DNA of 64,000 bases from Aeriscardovia aeriphila (GCF_002259595.1 NZ_MWWU01000002.1:975305-1039304), one strand, 5' to 3'. Positions 53,211 through 61,334 are shown, numbered from the stretch's first letter. Numbers and translations are program-made. The notes: a model not told the origin generated them from the sequence alone.

Positions 53211-53230
53211 CGGTATGTCTCTCCATACCG
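53211..53230. promoter_or_regulatory. CGGTATG / CATACCG operator candidate upstream of parA
   Basis: Perfect 7-bp inverted arms separated by TCTCTC, about 40 bases before the parA start. It shares the ATACCG half-site with the sites at 50243 and 51639. Confidence 0.55.
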
Positions 53231-53244
53231 TATTCTTTATTTAC

Positions 53245-53370
53245 TTATAGGTTTCCAGCCTTCAAAACTGAGAGAAGCCTGACCTTCCGTACCGGTGTAC
53301 TCTTGCGCAGAACACCGAAACTAGTCACGTTCTTGGCAAACAACATGTCCTTCTTCGACCACGCCTTCAT
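53245..53370 (-). CDS. Small basic hypothetical protein, 41 residues
   Basis: Reads MKAWSKKDMLFAKNVTSFGV, then a basic C-terminal half ending in KAGNL. GGAGGTGAAGC precedes the ATG, and the start overlaps the stop of the upstream gene (ATGA at 53367-53370), so translation is likely. It lies between the 134-residue gene and parA. No family recognised. Confidence 0.55.
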   Translation of the reverse strand: MKAWSKKDMLFAKNVTSFGVLRKSTPVRKVRLLSVLKAGNL

Positions 53371-53771
53371 GCTTCACCTCCCTTCACGTATCGCTTCAAA
53401 TAAACCGCATCAACACCCAGCGTGTGATGTCGCCGCCTCATCGCCTCATCACGCAAAGCCCATGCCAACGCTGAAGGATGCTCATCCAACCATTGCTCAA
53501 TAGCGTGCGGATCTTTCGTATCAACACCTTCGCCTTGCATACGTACCACCAGACGGCAGCGTTCGTGATAATCCAGGCCACCCACAATTCCCACCGTCAA
53601 GCCAGTAGAAACCGCTTGAGCAATCATCTTGTTGCGTTTCGGGTCGATCATGCCCAGCTGACGCCCCAGCTGAAGGTAAACGGGATCAGCAGGGGAAACA
53701 AAGCCGAAGAGCTGATCGGCAAGCCATTGAGGCAAAGCTTCAACTGAAAACGCTCGAGTTCTCTTCATCAC
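53367..53771 (-). CDS. Hypothetical ICE protein, 134 residues
   Basis: No known domain recognised. A soluble, helical protein (VEALPQWLADQLFGFVSPAD, EQWLDEHPSALAWALRDEAM) with a Gly-rich segment STGLTVGIVGGLDY. Its start overlaps the end of the RepA-like gene and its stop overlaps the 41-residue gene, so all are one translation unit. A replication or partition accessory role is inferred from position. Confidence 0.6.
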   Translation of the reverse strand: MMKRTRAFSVEALPQWLADQLFGFVSPADPVYLQLGRQLGMIDPKRNKMIAQAVSTGLTVGIVGGLDYHERCRLVVRMQGEGVDTKDPHAIEQWLDEHPSALAWALRDEAMRRRHHTLGVDAVYLKRYVKGGEA

Positions 53772-54835
53772 GCCACCTCCAATCGCTCCAAGTGCGCCGC
53801 GTAAAACTCATCAAGCCACGAGTACACACTCGCCACAGTTCTAGGAAGGGATTTCACCGCCTGGTACACGTCATTCAGTTCGACGGGAACAGTGAGAATC
53901 AAGTGATCTTTCGTCATTCGCGAGTTAAAGTTTCGATCCTGCCACCAGGCTTGCGCCTGCCGACGAACTTCAGTCTCGTCACGCTGGGAATCAGCAGCAA
54001 CAGAGGTTTCTTCGCGAACTCGAGTAGAGCGAACCACGCCGTAGGAGCTTTTCTCGCTCAAGAAAACTTTCAAGCTCATCACGTAGCGAACTTCCTGACC
54101 TGCTTTCGAGGCTAAATACGCTTCAGCCGCAGCTAAGATCGTTTCCACGCCCACATCAGCAACCGCAGCACACCAGCGAGGCCACAACGTGCGAGTATTA
54201 CCTGGAGCTTTAGGCCATAAGCTTGCAAGCTTGTCAAAATCAGATCGCGTTTTCGCAAACTCAAGATCATTTTCAAAATGTTCCACAAGCTTGCTCACAC
54301 CTAAAGCCGTTTTCGGTGCACAAACAGGAAGCACGGAAGAATCCTGATCGTCATCCTCGCTCACACTCTCAGCTTCCATCTCCTCCTGAGGGAGAGGAGA
54401 GAGAGAAATATAACTGGTTATATCTCTGGTTTGGGTGACATTTTTGACCAAATTTTGTCGGGGGTGGGGTGACAATATTGTCACCCCTTCTTCATCAACG
54501 ACCGCTTCGGAAGAAGCGCAAACCTCATCACACGATTCTTCTTGAACAGTATTCATCATCAACTGCCATACGTGCGGACGACGACCAGCAGGATAATGTT
54601 CAGCAAGACTTTGATTACCAGAACGAATAATGAAGTGCTCTTCAAGCCACGTCAAATAGCGTTGGATACTACGATCGCTCAACCCCGTACGATCCATGAT
54701 CGTGCTGATACTTGGCCACGCCTGATCACTACCAGGGCGGCAAAAGTCAGCCAGAATGAACAGGACACAACGTGCACCTGAAGGGCAGGAGTTCAACTGT
54801 GAACTGGAAGCCCACCGAAAAGCATCGAGACTCAT
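53768..54835 (-). CDS. repA: RepA-like replication initiator
   Basis: 355 residues. The N-terminal roughly 100 residues are a winged-helix initiator-type domain (MSLDAFRWASSSQLNSC, GARCVLFILADFC, WPSISTIMDRTGLSDRSIQR), typical of actinobacterial HTH replication proteins. An acidic linker and a helical C-terminal domain follow (FLSEKSSYGVVRS, EVRRQAQAWWQDRNF). The ATG at 54835 is chosen (an earlier in-frame start exists at 54868). With DnaB and ParA downstream this forms a plasmid-like replication unit inside the ICE. Confidence 0.72.
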   Translation of the reverse strand: MSLDAFRWASSSQLNSCPSGARCVLFILADFCRPGSDQAWPSISTIMDRTGLSDRSIQRYLTWLEEHFIIRSGNQSLAEHYPAGRRPHVWQLMMNTVQEESCDEVCASSEAVVDEEGVTILSPHPRQNLVKNVTQTRDITSYISLSPLPQEEMEAESVSEDDDQDSSVLPVCAPKTALGVSKLVEHFENDLEFAKTRSDFDKLASLWPKAPGNTRTLWPRWCAAVADVGVETILAAAEAYLASKAGQEVRYVMSLKVFLSEKSSYGVVRSTRVREETSVAADSQRDETEVRRQAQAWWQDRNFNSRMTKDHLILTVPVELNDVYQAVKSLPRTVASVYSWLDEFYAAHLERLEVA

Positions 54836-54977
54836 AGGATTCTCTCTTCTCCTCAAAAATTTCAGCAAAAGTACAGAAAGAAAATATGCATTTTCTGCAA
54901 TTTCTTGCTAAAATCACGATTGCGGGGTTCACTTCTACCGATACGAGCAAAGATCAGGACGAACTGAATCCGCATCG

Positions 54978-55010
54978 CCGGTAAAGGTTCTACGCCTTTA
55001 CCGGTTTTTT
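54978..55010 (+). terminator. Plus-strand terminator upstream of repA; end of a possible antisense RNA
   Basis: A perfect 10-bp stem CCGGTAAAGG / CCTTTACCGG with a 7-base loop, followed by six T, reads rightward, although no rightward gene exists here. A short transcript from the repA leader region (about 54840-54977) would be antisense to the repA mRNA. It overlaps the last codons of the HTH gene at 54990. Confidence 0.6.
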
Positions 55011-55253
55011 CTTTTTCGTCAAAGCGTGAACGTCAAGATCAAGATCAGGCCACAAGCCCAAAACAAAATCAGCAGAAATGCCAAACGTGCGATAAATGAT
55101 TTGCAAGTCTCGAGCATTCCACTGCCTCTTACCCTCAAGTTTGTTGACAAAAATATGCGAGGGAAGCTCACAAAGATGGGCTGCTTGCACAGGGCTAATA
55201 CCCTGCTCGGAAAGCCAATCCCTAAAGACTTGGTATGAATTGTTTCTTGCCAT
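54990..55253 (-). CDS. Small HTH regulator (XRE-like), 87 residues
   Basis: An HTH of Cro/C1 type: FRDWLSEQGISPVQAAHLCE, LPSHIFVNKLEGKRQWNARD and FGISADFVLGLWPD. A short basic tail ends it. It lies upstream of repA on the same strand and is the second of two similar regulators at the right end of the element (the other at 55340). Probably controls replication or excision genes. Confidence 0.75.
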   Translation of the reverse strand: MARNNSYQVFRDWLSEQGISPVQAAHLCELPSHIFVNKLEGKRQWNARDLQIIYRTFGISADFVLGLWPDLDLDVHALTKKKKPVKA

Positions 55254-55339
55254 ACCAATGATTCAAGCAGAAGAAAGAATGTTAAAAAAGAGAGTTGGAA
55301 GGTGGGGAATTATCTGCAAAAAATCGTGAGAAATAATTC

Positions 55340-55582
55340 CTAGTCGGTTTCAAAACCGCTATATAACTCTTGAACAGGGATTCCTAGAGCTTGAGAAATT
55401 CTGAAAACATCACCCACACGCCAATGTGTTCTACCAGTCATTTTTCTCGAAAAGACATAGCTGGGAATGCCTACGGCCTCCCTCAGCTTCATTTGAGTCA
55501 TACCCTTCTTCGCCAGCCATATACGAATATTCATGCTAATGATCTCATCATCAGTGAAGTCACTCACGTTGTACAAAGACAT
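55340..55582 (-). CDS. Small HTH regulator (XRE-like), 80 residues
   Basis: HTH of Cro/C1 type: NIRIWLAKKGMTQMKLREAV, then PSYVFSRKMTGRTHWRVGDV and ALGIPVQELYSG. It resembles the 87-residue regulator in length and layout, so the two are probable paralogues. The ATG at 55582 has AGGGG upstream. It is the last gene before the right att site. Confidence 0.75.
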   Translation of the reverse strand: MSLYNVSDFTDDEIISMNIRIWLAKKGMTQMKLREAVGIPSYVFSRKMTGRTHWRVGDVFRISQALGIPVQELYSGFETD

Positions 55583-55656
55583 AAAACCCCTGACCTTTAA
55601 CATTCCTTTACGATCAGGAGAAAACAGTTTTGAAAGTAAAACTGCACCGAAGTTAC

Positions 55657-55705
55657 GAGCACCTTCTGTGCCCCCGCAGGGACTCGAACCCTGGACACGC
55701 GGATT
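55657..55705. repeat. attR: Right attachment site of the ICE (inside tRNA-Lys)
   Basis: 49-bp repeat of 11422-11470 (two mismatches; 39 bases identical from 55667 to 55705). It covers the 3' half of the intact tRNA-Lys gene and about 10 bases beyond it. Together with the left copy it bounds an element of about 44 kb. Confidence 0.9.
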
Positions 55706-55742
55706 AAGAGTCCGCTGCTCTAGCCAACTGAGCTACAGGGGC
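55669..55742 (-). tRNA. tRNA-Lys (anticodon CTT)
   Basis: Cloverleaf on the minus strand: acceptor GCCCCTG pairs with CGGGGGC (one G-U), D arm GCTCAGTTGG, anticodon loop CTCTTAA with anticodon CTT, T arm with GGTTCGAGTCC. The CCA end is not encoded. This is the intact gene restored by integration of the ICE at its 3' end. Confidence 0.95.
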
Positions 55743-55856
55743 TTGCTTTCTGAAGCCAAGAGATAACTATAGGCGCTTCACAATGAAATGCAAGTCTTCG
55801 GCGAGTCTGGCGTGTCGCACGCACAGTATGAGGCGCGAAAACGCACTCACTCAAAC

Positions 55857-55892
55857 AAAGAGCTCCCGACGCATGCACATCGAGAGCTCTTT
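55857..55892. terminator. Terminator between the glycosidase operon and tRNA-Lys
   Basis: Perfect 9-bp arms AAAGAGCTC / GAGCTCTTT around an 18-base loop with T-rich flank on both sides; about 95 bases past the GH31 stop codon. Confidence 0.65.
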
Positions 55893-55987
55893 ATTCATCT
55901 GCTCAGCCGAGAGGCGCACTTCACGGCAAACAGCCCGCCGCATAGCTCAAGCCGAGGCGCAGTACAAGCCGTGGCTCGCAGTGCACC

Positions 55988-58090
55988 TTACAGCTTGCCC
56001 AACAAACCATGGTCACGCCCATCGCGAGCAAAAGCTGGAACAGTGTCAACAGGAGCAGCAACACGAAGAGTTTGACCGCCCTCGTAAACAACGCCGGAAG
56101 CCAGATCCGTCCAGGAAGCGCCAGCAGGCAAGTACACGTCACGTTCTCGCGCACCCACAGACGTCACAGGTGCGATGAGCAAATCGGGGCCATAGAGGTA
56201 CTCATCGGCGATATCAGCAACCTGAGAATCGTGAGGGAACTCGTAGAACAAGCCACGAACGAGAGGCGCACCAGTGGCTGAAGCCTGTTCGAAAAGCTCG
56301 CGCGAATAAGGGCGAAGAAGCTCACGAATACCAATAAACTTGCGCAACACGTGCTCTACCTGCTCCCCCATTGCCCAGGGTTCATTTTCCACTCCAGAAG
56401 GCGAACGACGAGAGCCATCAGCAGCTCGCACATCAATACGACGCCACGAACCGTCAGATGCTCGACCACCGCGGTCACCATGGTTGCGCATTACTGCTGA
56501 GAAGCACGAGAATTGAGCCCAGCGGCAATACAGCTCACGGAAATCAGGATCATCGACATTGCCTGAGTGGAAACCACCCATATCAGTGGTAAACCACGGA
56601 ATTCCTGCCATTCCCATGTGGATAGCGCAGGTGATTTGAGCTCGCAAGTCGGCGAAACTCGAGCGCACATCGCCAGACCACACGAGCGAGGCGTAGCGCT
56701 GAGAGCCCGCCCAGGCGCATCGCGTCAAATTCACAATCTCACCTTCACGGCCCATGGCAAGCTGGCCTTCGTAGAAGCCGCGGTTAAAATCGCGCGGGTA
56801 TGTATTGCCGACTTGTAGCACTGGTCCGGTGGAATAGCGATAGTTGTCGAAGCTATAATCTTGGAATTCTGGTTCGGCTTCATCGAGCCAGAAGCCGTCG
56901 ATCCCCAGCTCTGCGTAGTTTTCGCGGCACTTGTTCCACACGAATTGGCGAGCTTGCGCATTCGTCGCATCGTAGAATTGGCTTGGCCCTTCAAAAGCCA
57001 TGCCCATGTTGACGCCGCGCTGGGTACCTACCAGAAGGTTCTTTGCCTTCAGCTCGGCATAGTTTTCGCTGTCCCAGCCTACTTGTGGCCATACGGACAC
57101 CATGACTTTGATTCCCATGCTGTGCAGTTGTTCGCACATGCTTTTGACGTCGGGGAAGAATTCTTCTTCGAAGCGGAAATCTCCCATATGTGGCCAGTGG
57201 AAGAAGTCGATGATGATCACGTCGATGGGGATGTTGCGCTCTTTGAATCCGTGGGCAACGTCGAGAACTTGCTTTTGGTTGTAGTAGCGCAGTTTGCATT
57301 GCCAGAAGCCTAGTCCCCACTCTGGCATGTGGGGTGCGTGGCCTGTGACGTCGGCGTAGCGGCTTTCAATGGTGGCATACACACTGAGATTGTCACTGGC
57401 TTTCGGCGCTGTTACCCAGTAATCGAGGTGTTTGGTGGAGTGAGCTTCCCACAGGGTTTGGTTGCGAGCGAAGTTTACTCGTCCGATTGCTGGGTTGTTC
57501 CACAAGAATCCGTAGCCGTGGGAGCTGACGACGAAGGGGACGGAAGCTTGTGAGTTGCGGTGTGTGAGTTCTAGTGTGCTTCCTTTGAGGTCAAGAACGG
57601 GGTTTTGGTATTCTCCCATTCCGTAGAGGTGCTCGTTTTCTGGGGTTTTGAAGCTTGCTTGGAGGCTAAAGTCACCGCCGAGGTGAGCGCGGAAGGAGCG
57701 GGCATGCAAGCTCAGTGCTCCCCCGCTGCTTGATTCTGCGAAGAGTGGCTTCCCGTCAGCTGTTTCAAAGAAGATGCGACAGGAGGATGTTGGCTCGTCC
57801 ATTTGCCCGCGCCCATAGTTTTCTTCAATGCGTACGACGAGGTTGCCGTTGCTCAGCGTTGCGTTGTGGCCTTCGATGCTGACGTGAGGCTGTGCTTGGG
57901 CGAGTACCGGGGAGGCTTCGTCTGTGCTCAGTAAGGCTTGCGGCAGATTATCACTGATGGGTTGCATCCAGCGCGAGCGTACTCGAACGGAGTCTTGCCC
58001 CCAGGCTTCGATGCGCAGGTATTCTCCGTTGCCGCGCCATTCGAGGCCTTTCTCGTCTGGCGTGAGGCTCAGTGTTGACAACATTGTCAT
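55988..58090 (-). CDS. GH31 glycosidase, alpha-xylosidase or alpha-glucosidase
   Basis: Cytoplasmic enzyme (no signal peptide) that hydrolyses alpha-linked sugars. 700 residues: N-terminal beta domain (about 1-230), a (beta/alpha)8 barrel with IDVIIIDFFHW and the nucleophile Asp in GFWLDEAEPE, the acid/base Asp in WSGDVRSSF, and GIPWFTTDMGGF. The HWPHMGDFRF segment resembles YicI-type alpha-xylosidases rather than maltases. The ATG at 58090 is chosen because AAAGGA lies 8 bases upstream. It lies downstream of the GH43 gene, which fits breakdown of xylo-oligosaccharides or arabinoxylan fragments. Confidence 0.88.
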   Translation of the reverse strand: MTMLSTLSLTPDEKGLEWRGNGEYLRIEAWGQDSVRVRSRWMQPISDNLPQALLSTDEASPVLAQAQPHVSIEGHNATLSNGNLVVRIEENYGRGQMDEPTSSCRIFFETADGKPLFAESSSGGALSLHARSFRAHLGGDFSLQASFKTPENEHLYGMGEYQNPVLDLKGSTLELTHRNSQASVPFVVSSHGYGFLWNNPAIGRVNFARNQTLWEAHSTKHLDYWVTAPKASDNLSVYATIESRYADVTGHAPHMPEWGLGFWQCKLRYYNQKQVLDVAHGFKERNIPIDVIIIDFFHWPHMGDFRFEEEFFPDVKSMCEQLHSMGIKVMVSVWPQVGWDSENYAELKAKNLLVGTQRGVNMGMAFEGPSQFYDATNAQARQFVWNKCRENYAELGIDGFWLDEAEPEFQDYSFDNYRYSTGPVLQVGNTYPRDFNRGFYEGQLAMGREGEIVNLTRCAWAGSQRYASLVWSGDVRSSFADLRAQITCAIHMGMAGIPWFTTDMGGFHSGNVDDPDFRELYCRWAQFSCFSAVMRNHGDRGGRASDGSWRRIDVRAADGSRRSPSGVENEPWAMGEQVEHVLRKFIGIRELLRPYSRELFEQASATGAPLVRGLFYEFPHDSQVADIADEYLYGPDLLIAPVTSVGARERDVYLPAGASWTDLASGVVYEGGQTLRVAAPVDTVPAFARDGRDHGLLGKL

Positions 58091-58123
58091 GCGTTTTCCT
58101 TTCAACGGTTATGTCGCACATTC

Positions 58124-58147
58124 ACCTCATCAATAAGGCGATGAGGT
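58124..58147. promoter_or_regulatory. Hairpin or operator between the two glycosidase genes
   Basis: An inverted repeat ACCTCATC / GATGAGGT with an 8-base centre, in the 135-base gap between GH43 and GH31. Either an mRNA stem or a repressor site. Confidence 0.35.
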
Positions 58148-58225
58148 TTGGTCCCCTTGTTCAAGAACTGCTATTCCCTCTCGCTCTACAGCACGCATGC
58201 GTGTTGATAATCTTAAGCCATTCAG

Positions 58226-59395
58226 CTAGCCAATAAGCCCGTCAGCAGCGGCCAGACGCTCGTACTCAGCGCGCGTCAAGCTCAACACACCACCATGCTT
58301 GGTATGAGGAGCCATATAAAACTCCTCAGATTCCAGCGGCTCAAAGCCCTCATCAGGGTTCGTACTCACCATAGGGCGGTAACCGATGGAAGGGATGACA
58401 TCGACGTACAGGTACCACTTATCCTCAGAATGGGAAGCAAAGAGAGCCGGGCCTTCGACGCCGCCCGGGTTGCCATCAGGATCCCACGAGGCACCCACCT
58501 CATCTTGAATAATATGCCAGTCTGCCTCAGGCTCCCACCAACGAGGAGAATCTGTGTAATCCAACCAGATGCCTGGCTGAGGCCCATTATCCTTTGTCGC
58601 ACGATATGTTCGCACAGTCCCATCGGCCAGGCGACGCTGAAGCATTGTCGTATCAATAGTGGTGTGACCGCGGTCAATGAACACACCGCCAAATTCGAAG
58701 GTTTGCTGCTCGAAATCTTGGGTTGCTCCCCACAGCACGCGGGCATAGACGGCGGGGTCTGCATGGTGAGTATCATCGTCGTCAAACAAAGTGCTGGACC
58801 AGTAGACGACGAAAGCTCCCCTGCCTCCTGGGTGACCTTCTGGATAGTAGTTTTCGACCCAGGTTGCTTCGGGTGCCCATGCCATGCCCAGTTGTGCGTG
58901 TGTTCCGTCTGCTCGTTGGCTCATGTCGAGCGTGTGAGGTTCGCTCCAGTGGACGAGGTCGTCGGAGTACCAAATGATGAGGTTAGTGCTGCCGTGGTGG
59001 GAGAAGGCATACCAGTCAGGGCCCCCGTCAGAGCCGGCGCCGTGGGCGAATACTTGCAGGTCGGTGGCGAGGATGTAGACGCGGCCGGTGTGTGGGTTAC
59101 GCACGAGGTAAGGGTCGCGCACTCCTTTGGTTCCCAGCGGTGAGGTGAGGATAGGTTGACCGTTGTTGAGTGGCTTCCATTTCTCAGGATTGTCACCGTC
59201 GGAGAGGTCGAGGTAGATTCGTTCGGCATAGTGCTCTGGGTCCTCGATGAAGTGGACGAGGAGATAGCCGTACGCTTCGTCTGTGGTGGTGGCTGGTTGT
59301 AGTTGGTTATTGTTATTGGGTTGCGTGATGGGAGCGCTTGCCGTGTTGTTGAGTTGTTGTGGGTGGTTAGTGTTGTTGAGTTGTTCTGGCGACAT
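58226..59395 (-). CDS. GH43 family glycosidase
   Basis: 389 residues with no signal peptide, so probably intracellular. Five-bladed propeller features of GH43: the catalytic base region KGVRDPYLVRN, WAPEATWVENY for the middle blade, and the general acid region GPALFASHSEDKWYLYVD. The first 40 residues are a low-complexity Asn/Gln/Thr stretch without apparent function, and a later start is possible. GGAGG lies 11 bases before the ATG. Likely acts on beta-xylosides or alpha-arabinosides together with the GH31 enzyme. Confidence 0.82.
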   Translation of the reverse strand: MSPEQLNNTNHPQQLNNTASAPITQPNNNNQLQPATTTDEAYGYLLVHFIEDPEHYAERIYLDLSDGDNPEKWKPLNNGQPILTSPLGTKGVRDPYLVRNPHTGRVYILATDLQVFAHGAGSDGGPDWYAFSHHGSTNLIIWYSDDLVHWSEPHTLDMSQRADGTHAQLGMAWAPEATWVENYYPEGHPGGRGAFVVYWSSTLFDDDDTHHADPAVYARVLWGATQDFEQQTFEFGGVFIDRGHTTIDTTMLQRRLADGTVRTYRATKDNGPQPGIWLDYTDSPRWWEPEADWHIIQDEVGASWDPDGNPGGVEGPALFASHSEDKWYLYVDVIPSIGYRPMVSTNPDEGFEPLESEEFYMAPHTKHGGVLSLTRAEYERLAAADGLIG

Positions 59396-59419
59396 CGTTG
59401 TCTGTACCTCCGCCTGCTC

Positions 59420-59431
59420 TGTAACGTTTCA
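59420..59431. promoter_or_regulatory. LacI-family operator candidate upstream of GH43
   Basis: TGTAACGTTTCA, 11 of 12 bases symmetrical around the central CG, as in LacI/GalR-type sites (TGAAACGTTTCA). It is about 25 bases upstream of the GH43 start, where a sugar-responsive repressor would act. No regulator gene is in the window. Confidence 0.5.
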
Positions 59432-59576
59432 CTAGTGGCGTATATCAGTTTATCAAGGCTGAGAACACTGACAAGTGTGTGTACCTTAAAAGCGCATCTG
59501 TCAACAAAAAGTGCCCATGCGCTTACACGCATGAGCACTGATAATCTCCTGGTAATCTTGCGCCACTCGACGTCAG

Positions 59577-59907
59577 AACCGGGAGCAAAAATGGTGATCG
59601 ACTTTGCCGTAAACCATTTCATCACAATGCTCGAGAACGGCAGAACAATGCCAATGACGAGCATGTAACCGATGACGAGCCACTGGGTAAGCGAGGCTGC
59701 CGCACCAAAAGCCTTCGACAAATCAGGAAGTGCAATGTTGAGTGCGATCTCGGAGTACATTCCCGTAAAACCGCCCATGTACAAGCCCATGAGCACCATA
59801 TAGGGATGTTTCACGTGAAGCCTTGCCGCTGGTGCTGCCTGTGCGGCCTTCATATTTTCCTTATTCGTAGAATTCATCAGAGCGGTTTTATTACTCACGC
59901 TCGTCAA
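59577..59907 (-). pseudogene. Truncated MFS efflux transporter (DHA2-like)
   Basis: The frame opens with TTG after GAGGAAAGG and shows the first two membrane segments and the family pattern (YSEIALNIALPDLSKAFG, LTQWLVIGYMLVIGIVLP, MKWFTAKSITIFAPG). After about 110 residues the similarity ends and the frame runs into antisense of the GH43 gene. The remaining twelve membrane helices are gone. Confidence 0.8.
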
Positions 59908-59942
59908 TACCTTTCCTCAATCACGATGAACACGGCCACAAC

Positions 59943-59989
59943 AAAAAAGCGGACAGCCCTTGCGGGCCTCCGCCTCAGCGCGAAAACAT
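59943..59989 (-). promoter_or_regulatory. Attenuator-like terminator and micro-ORF upstream of the efflux pseudogene
   Basis: On the minus strand a stem GCGGA-GCCC / GGGC-TCCGC (59949-59973) with loop TTGC and bulges is followed by six T. It lies in the leader of the truncated efflux gene. Just upstream is a five-codon frame, ATG TTT TCG CGC TGA (59975-59989). Such leaders often control drug-pump genes by attenuation; here the pump itself is broken. Confidence 0.5.
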
Positions 59990-60213
59990 GAAATGCGCGA
60001 ACCGCGTTCACCGAGCAGCTTCGCCAGCTGCCACACAAGCTTTTAGATTATTCACAATTCACATTCCTCATAAGCGCGTGTCGCGAACTCCTCACTTTCC
60101 TAGGAAATATGCACGCTGGTAATCTTGAGAAATTTCCCCAGATTATCAGAGCCGCAGGCGCAATTTTCCAGTATTGTGGAGTGTACGGGGAAGGCAATTC
60201 AAGGAGGAAAGCC

Positions 60214-61284
60214 ATGCCACTGCACTACACGAGCGTCGCGGACGCAGGAATTCAACCGATTAATCTGGCGCAGATGAGGCAGGACGTGCACCTCGACTTC
60301 ACGCATGCCGCATGCCTTCTCTCCGTTGAGCCTGAGGTTGTGGAAAGGTGGGAGCGTAACCTCGAAGTTTTACCTGTTGCCGTGTATAAAAAGTACGTCG
60401 CCACGCTGGAAAAGGCTGGGCGCATCTATCAGCAAGACCCCGATAACCTTATCTTCACCATCGATCTGGCGAGCCTCGATAGGCTGGACCACCCCATGAC
60501 CTATACGGCATGCACCGAGGAGTATGTGGAGCAAGTGCTTGCCCTGGGAGTCGATTTCCCTGAAGATTTCTGGCCTTATGAATTTGTGCCCGAATACCCT
60601 ATTGTTTTGCGCGAGCAGATCGCCTATGAGACCGAAGGCATCGAGCCCTACCCTGGGTTTGGTGAGGCATGGGAGACTTTTCAGGACAATCTGGATGAGG
60701 TTGACAGCATTGTTCACCAGATTCTCGCGGACCAGGGAGGCAAGGTTCTCTACGACGATGACGACTATTACGGTTACGACTTGCCTGATGGCGTCAATTT
60801 TGAAGGCGATTCTGTTGCTCTCGCAGATTTAGCGCGCGAGAACAATACCTTCGACGACGACAGCACCTTCGACGATGACGACTTCGACGACGGCAGCACC
60901 TTCAACGACGGCGACTTCGAAGATGCCAATGACGCCGACGACGATTTCAGCGAGTCCTACACCGATGCCAACTTCGCAGATTTCGCTGCTCGCCTCTCTC
61001 AATTCAGCTCTGGCCAGGAAGATGGAGCACCTTCCCTGCGCTATGACAATGGCGCAATCCATTTCGAAGTAGTCGACCTCGACGCCGGCAAAGATGCTGA
61101 TACGCAGACTGACACGGGCGCAACTCGCAGTGCAGCATTGGATGCTGATACCAATGCAGATGCTGTAACCAGTGCAAACGTCAATGCAAACGCTGAAGCG
61201 AACCCGATTCCCATCACCTCCGCGCGTATCCAGCGCGGTGATGGCTCGCTTTCAGCTTCACACTCTACCCCACCTAGCGAGTGA
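60214..61284 (+). CDS. HTH-domain protein with long acidic tail
   Basis: 356 residues. The N-terminal roughly 70 residues look like an XRE-type HTH that ends in VERWERNLEVLP (INLAQMRQDVHLDFTHAACL). The middle is alpha/beta without a recognised family. Residues about 200-270 contain repeated acidic blocks (TFDDDSTFDDDDFDDGSTFN), and the tail is rich in Ala, Asp and Thr. The ATG at 60214 follows AAGGAGGAAAG at ideal spacing; an in-frame start at 60109 is less likely. Possibly a DNA-binding antitoxin-like or regulatory protein; no partner toxin seen. Confidence 0.65.
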   Translation: MPLHYTSVADAGIQPINLAQMRQDVHLDFTHAACLLSVEPEVVERWERNLEVLPVAVYKKYVATLEKAGRIYQQDPDNLIFTIDLASLDRLDHPMTYTACTEEYVEQVLALGVDFPEDFWPYEFVPEYPIVLREQIAYETEGIEPYPGFGEAWETFQDNLDEVDSIVHQILADQGGKVLYDDDDYYGYDLPDGVNFEGDSVALADLARENNTFDDDSTFDDDDFDDGSTFNDGDFEDANDADDDFSESYTDANFADFAARLSQFSSGQEDGAPSLRYDNGAIHFEVVDLDAGKDADTQTDTGATRSAALDADTNADAVTSANVNANAEANPIPITSARIQRGDGSLSASHSTPPSE

Positions 61285-61334
61285 CTCAGCAGCTCGCTTA
61301 GCCAAGCAACCCAAACAGCCACCGCCCGCTCAAG

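Noticed and set aside
58921..59576. Continuation of the efflux frame into the GH43 region
   Set aside because: Past about residue 110 the translation is Thr/Ser/Pro-rich antisense of the GH43 gene, not membrane protein; only the first part is a real remnant.
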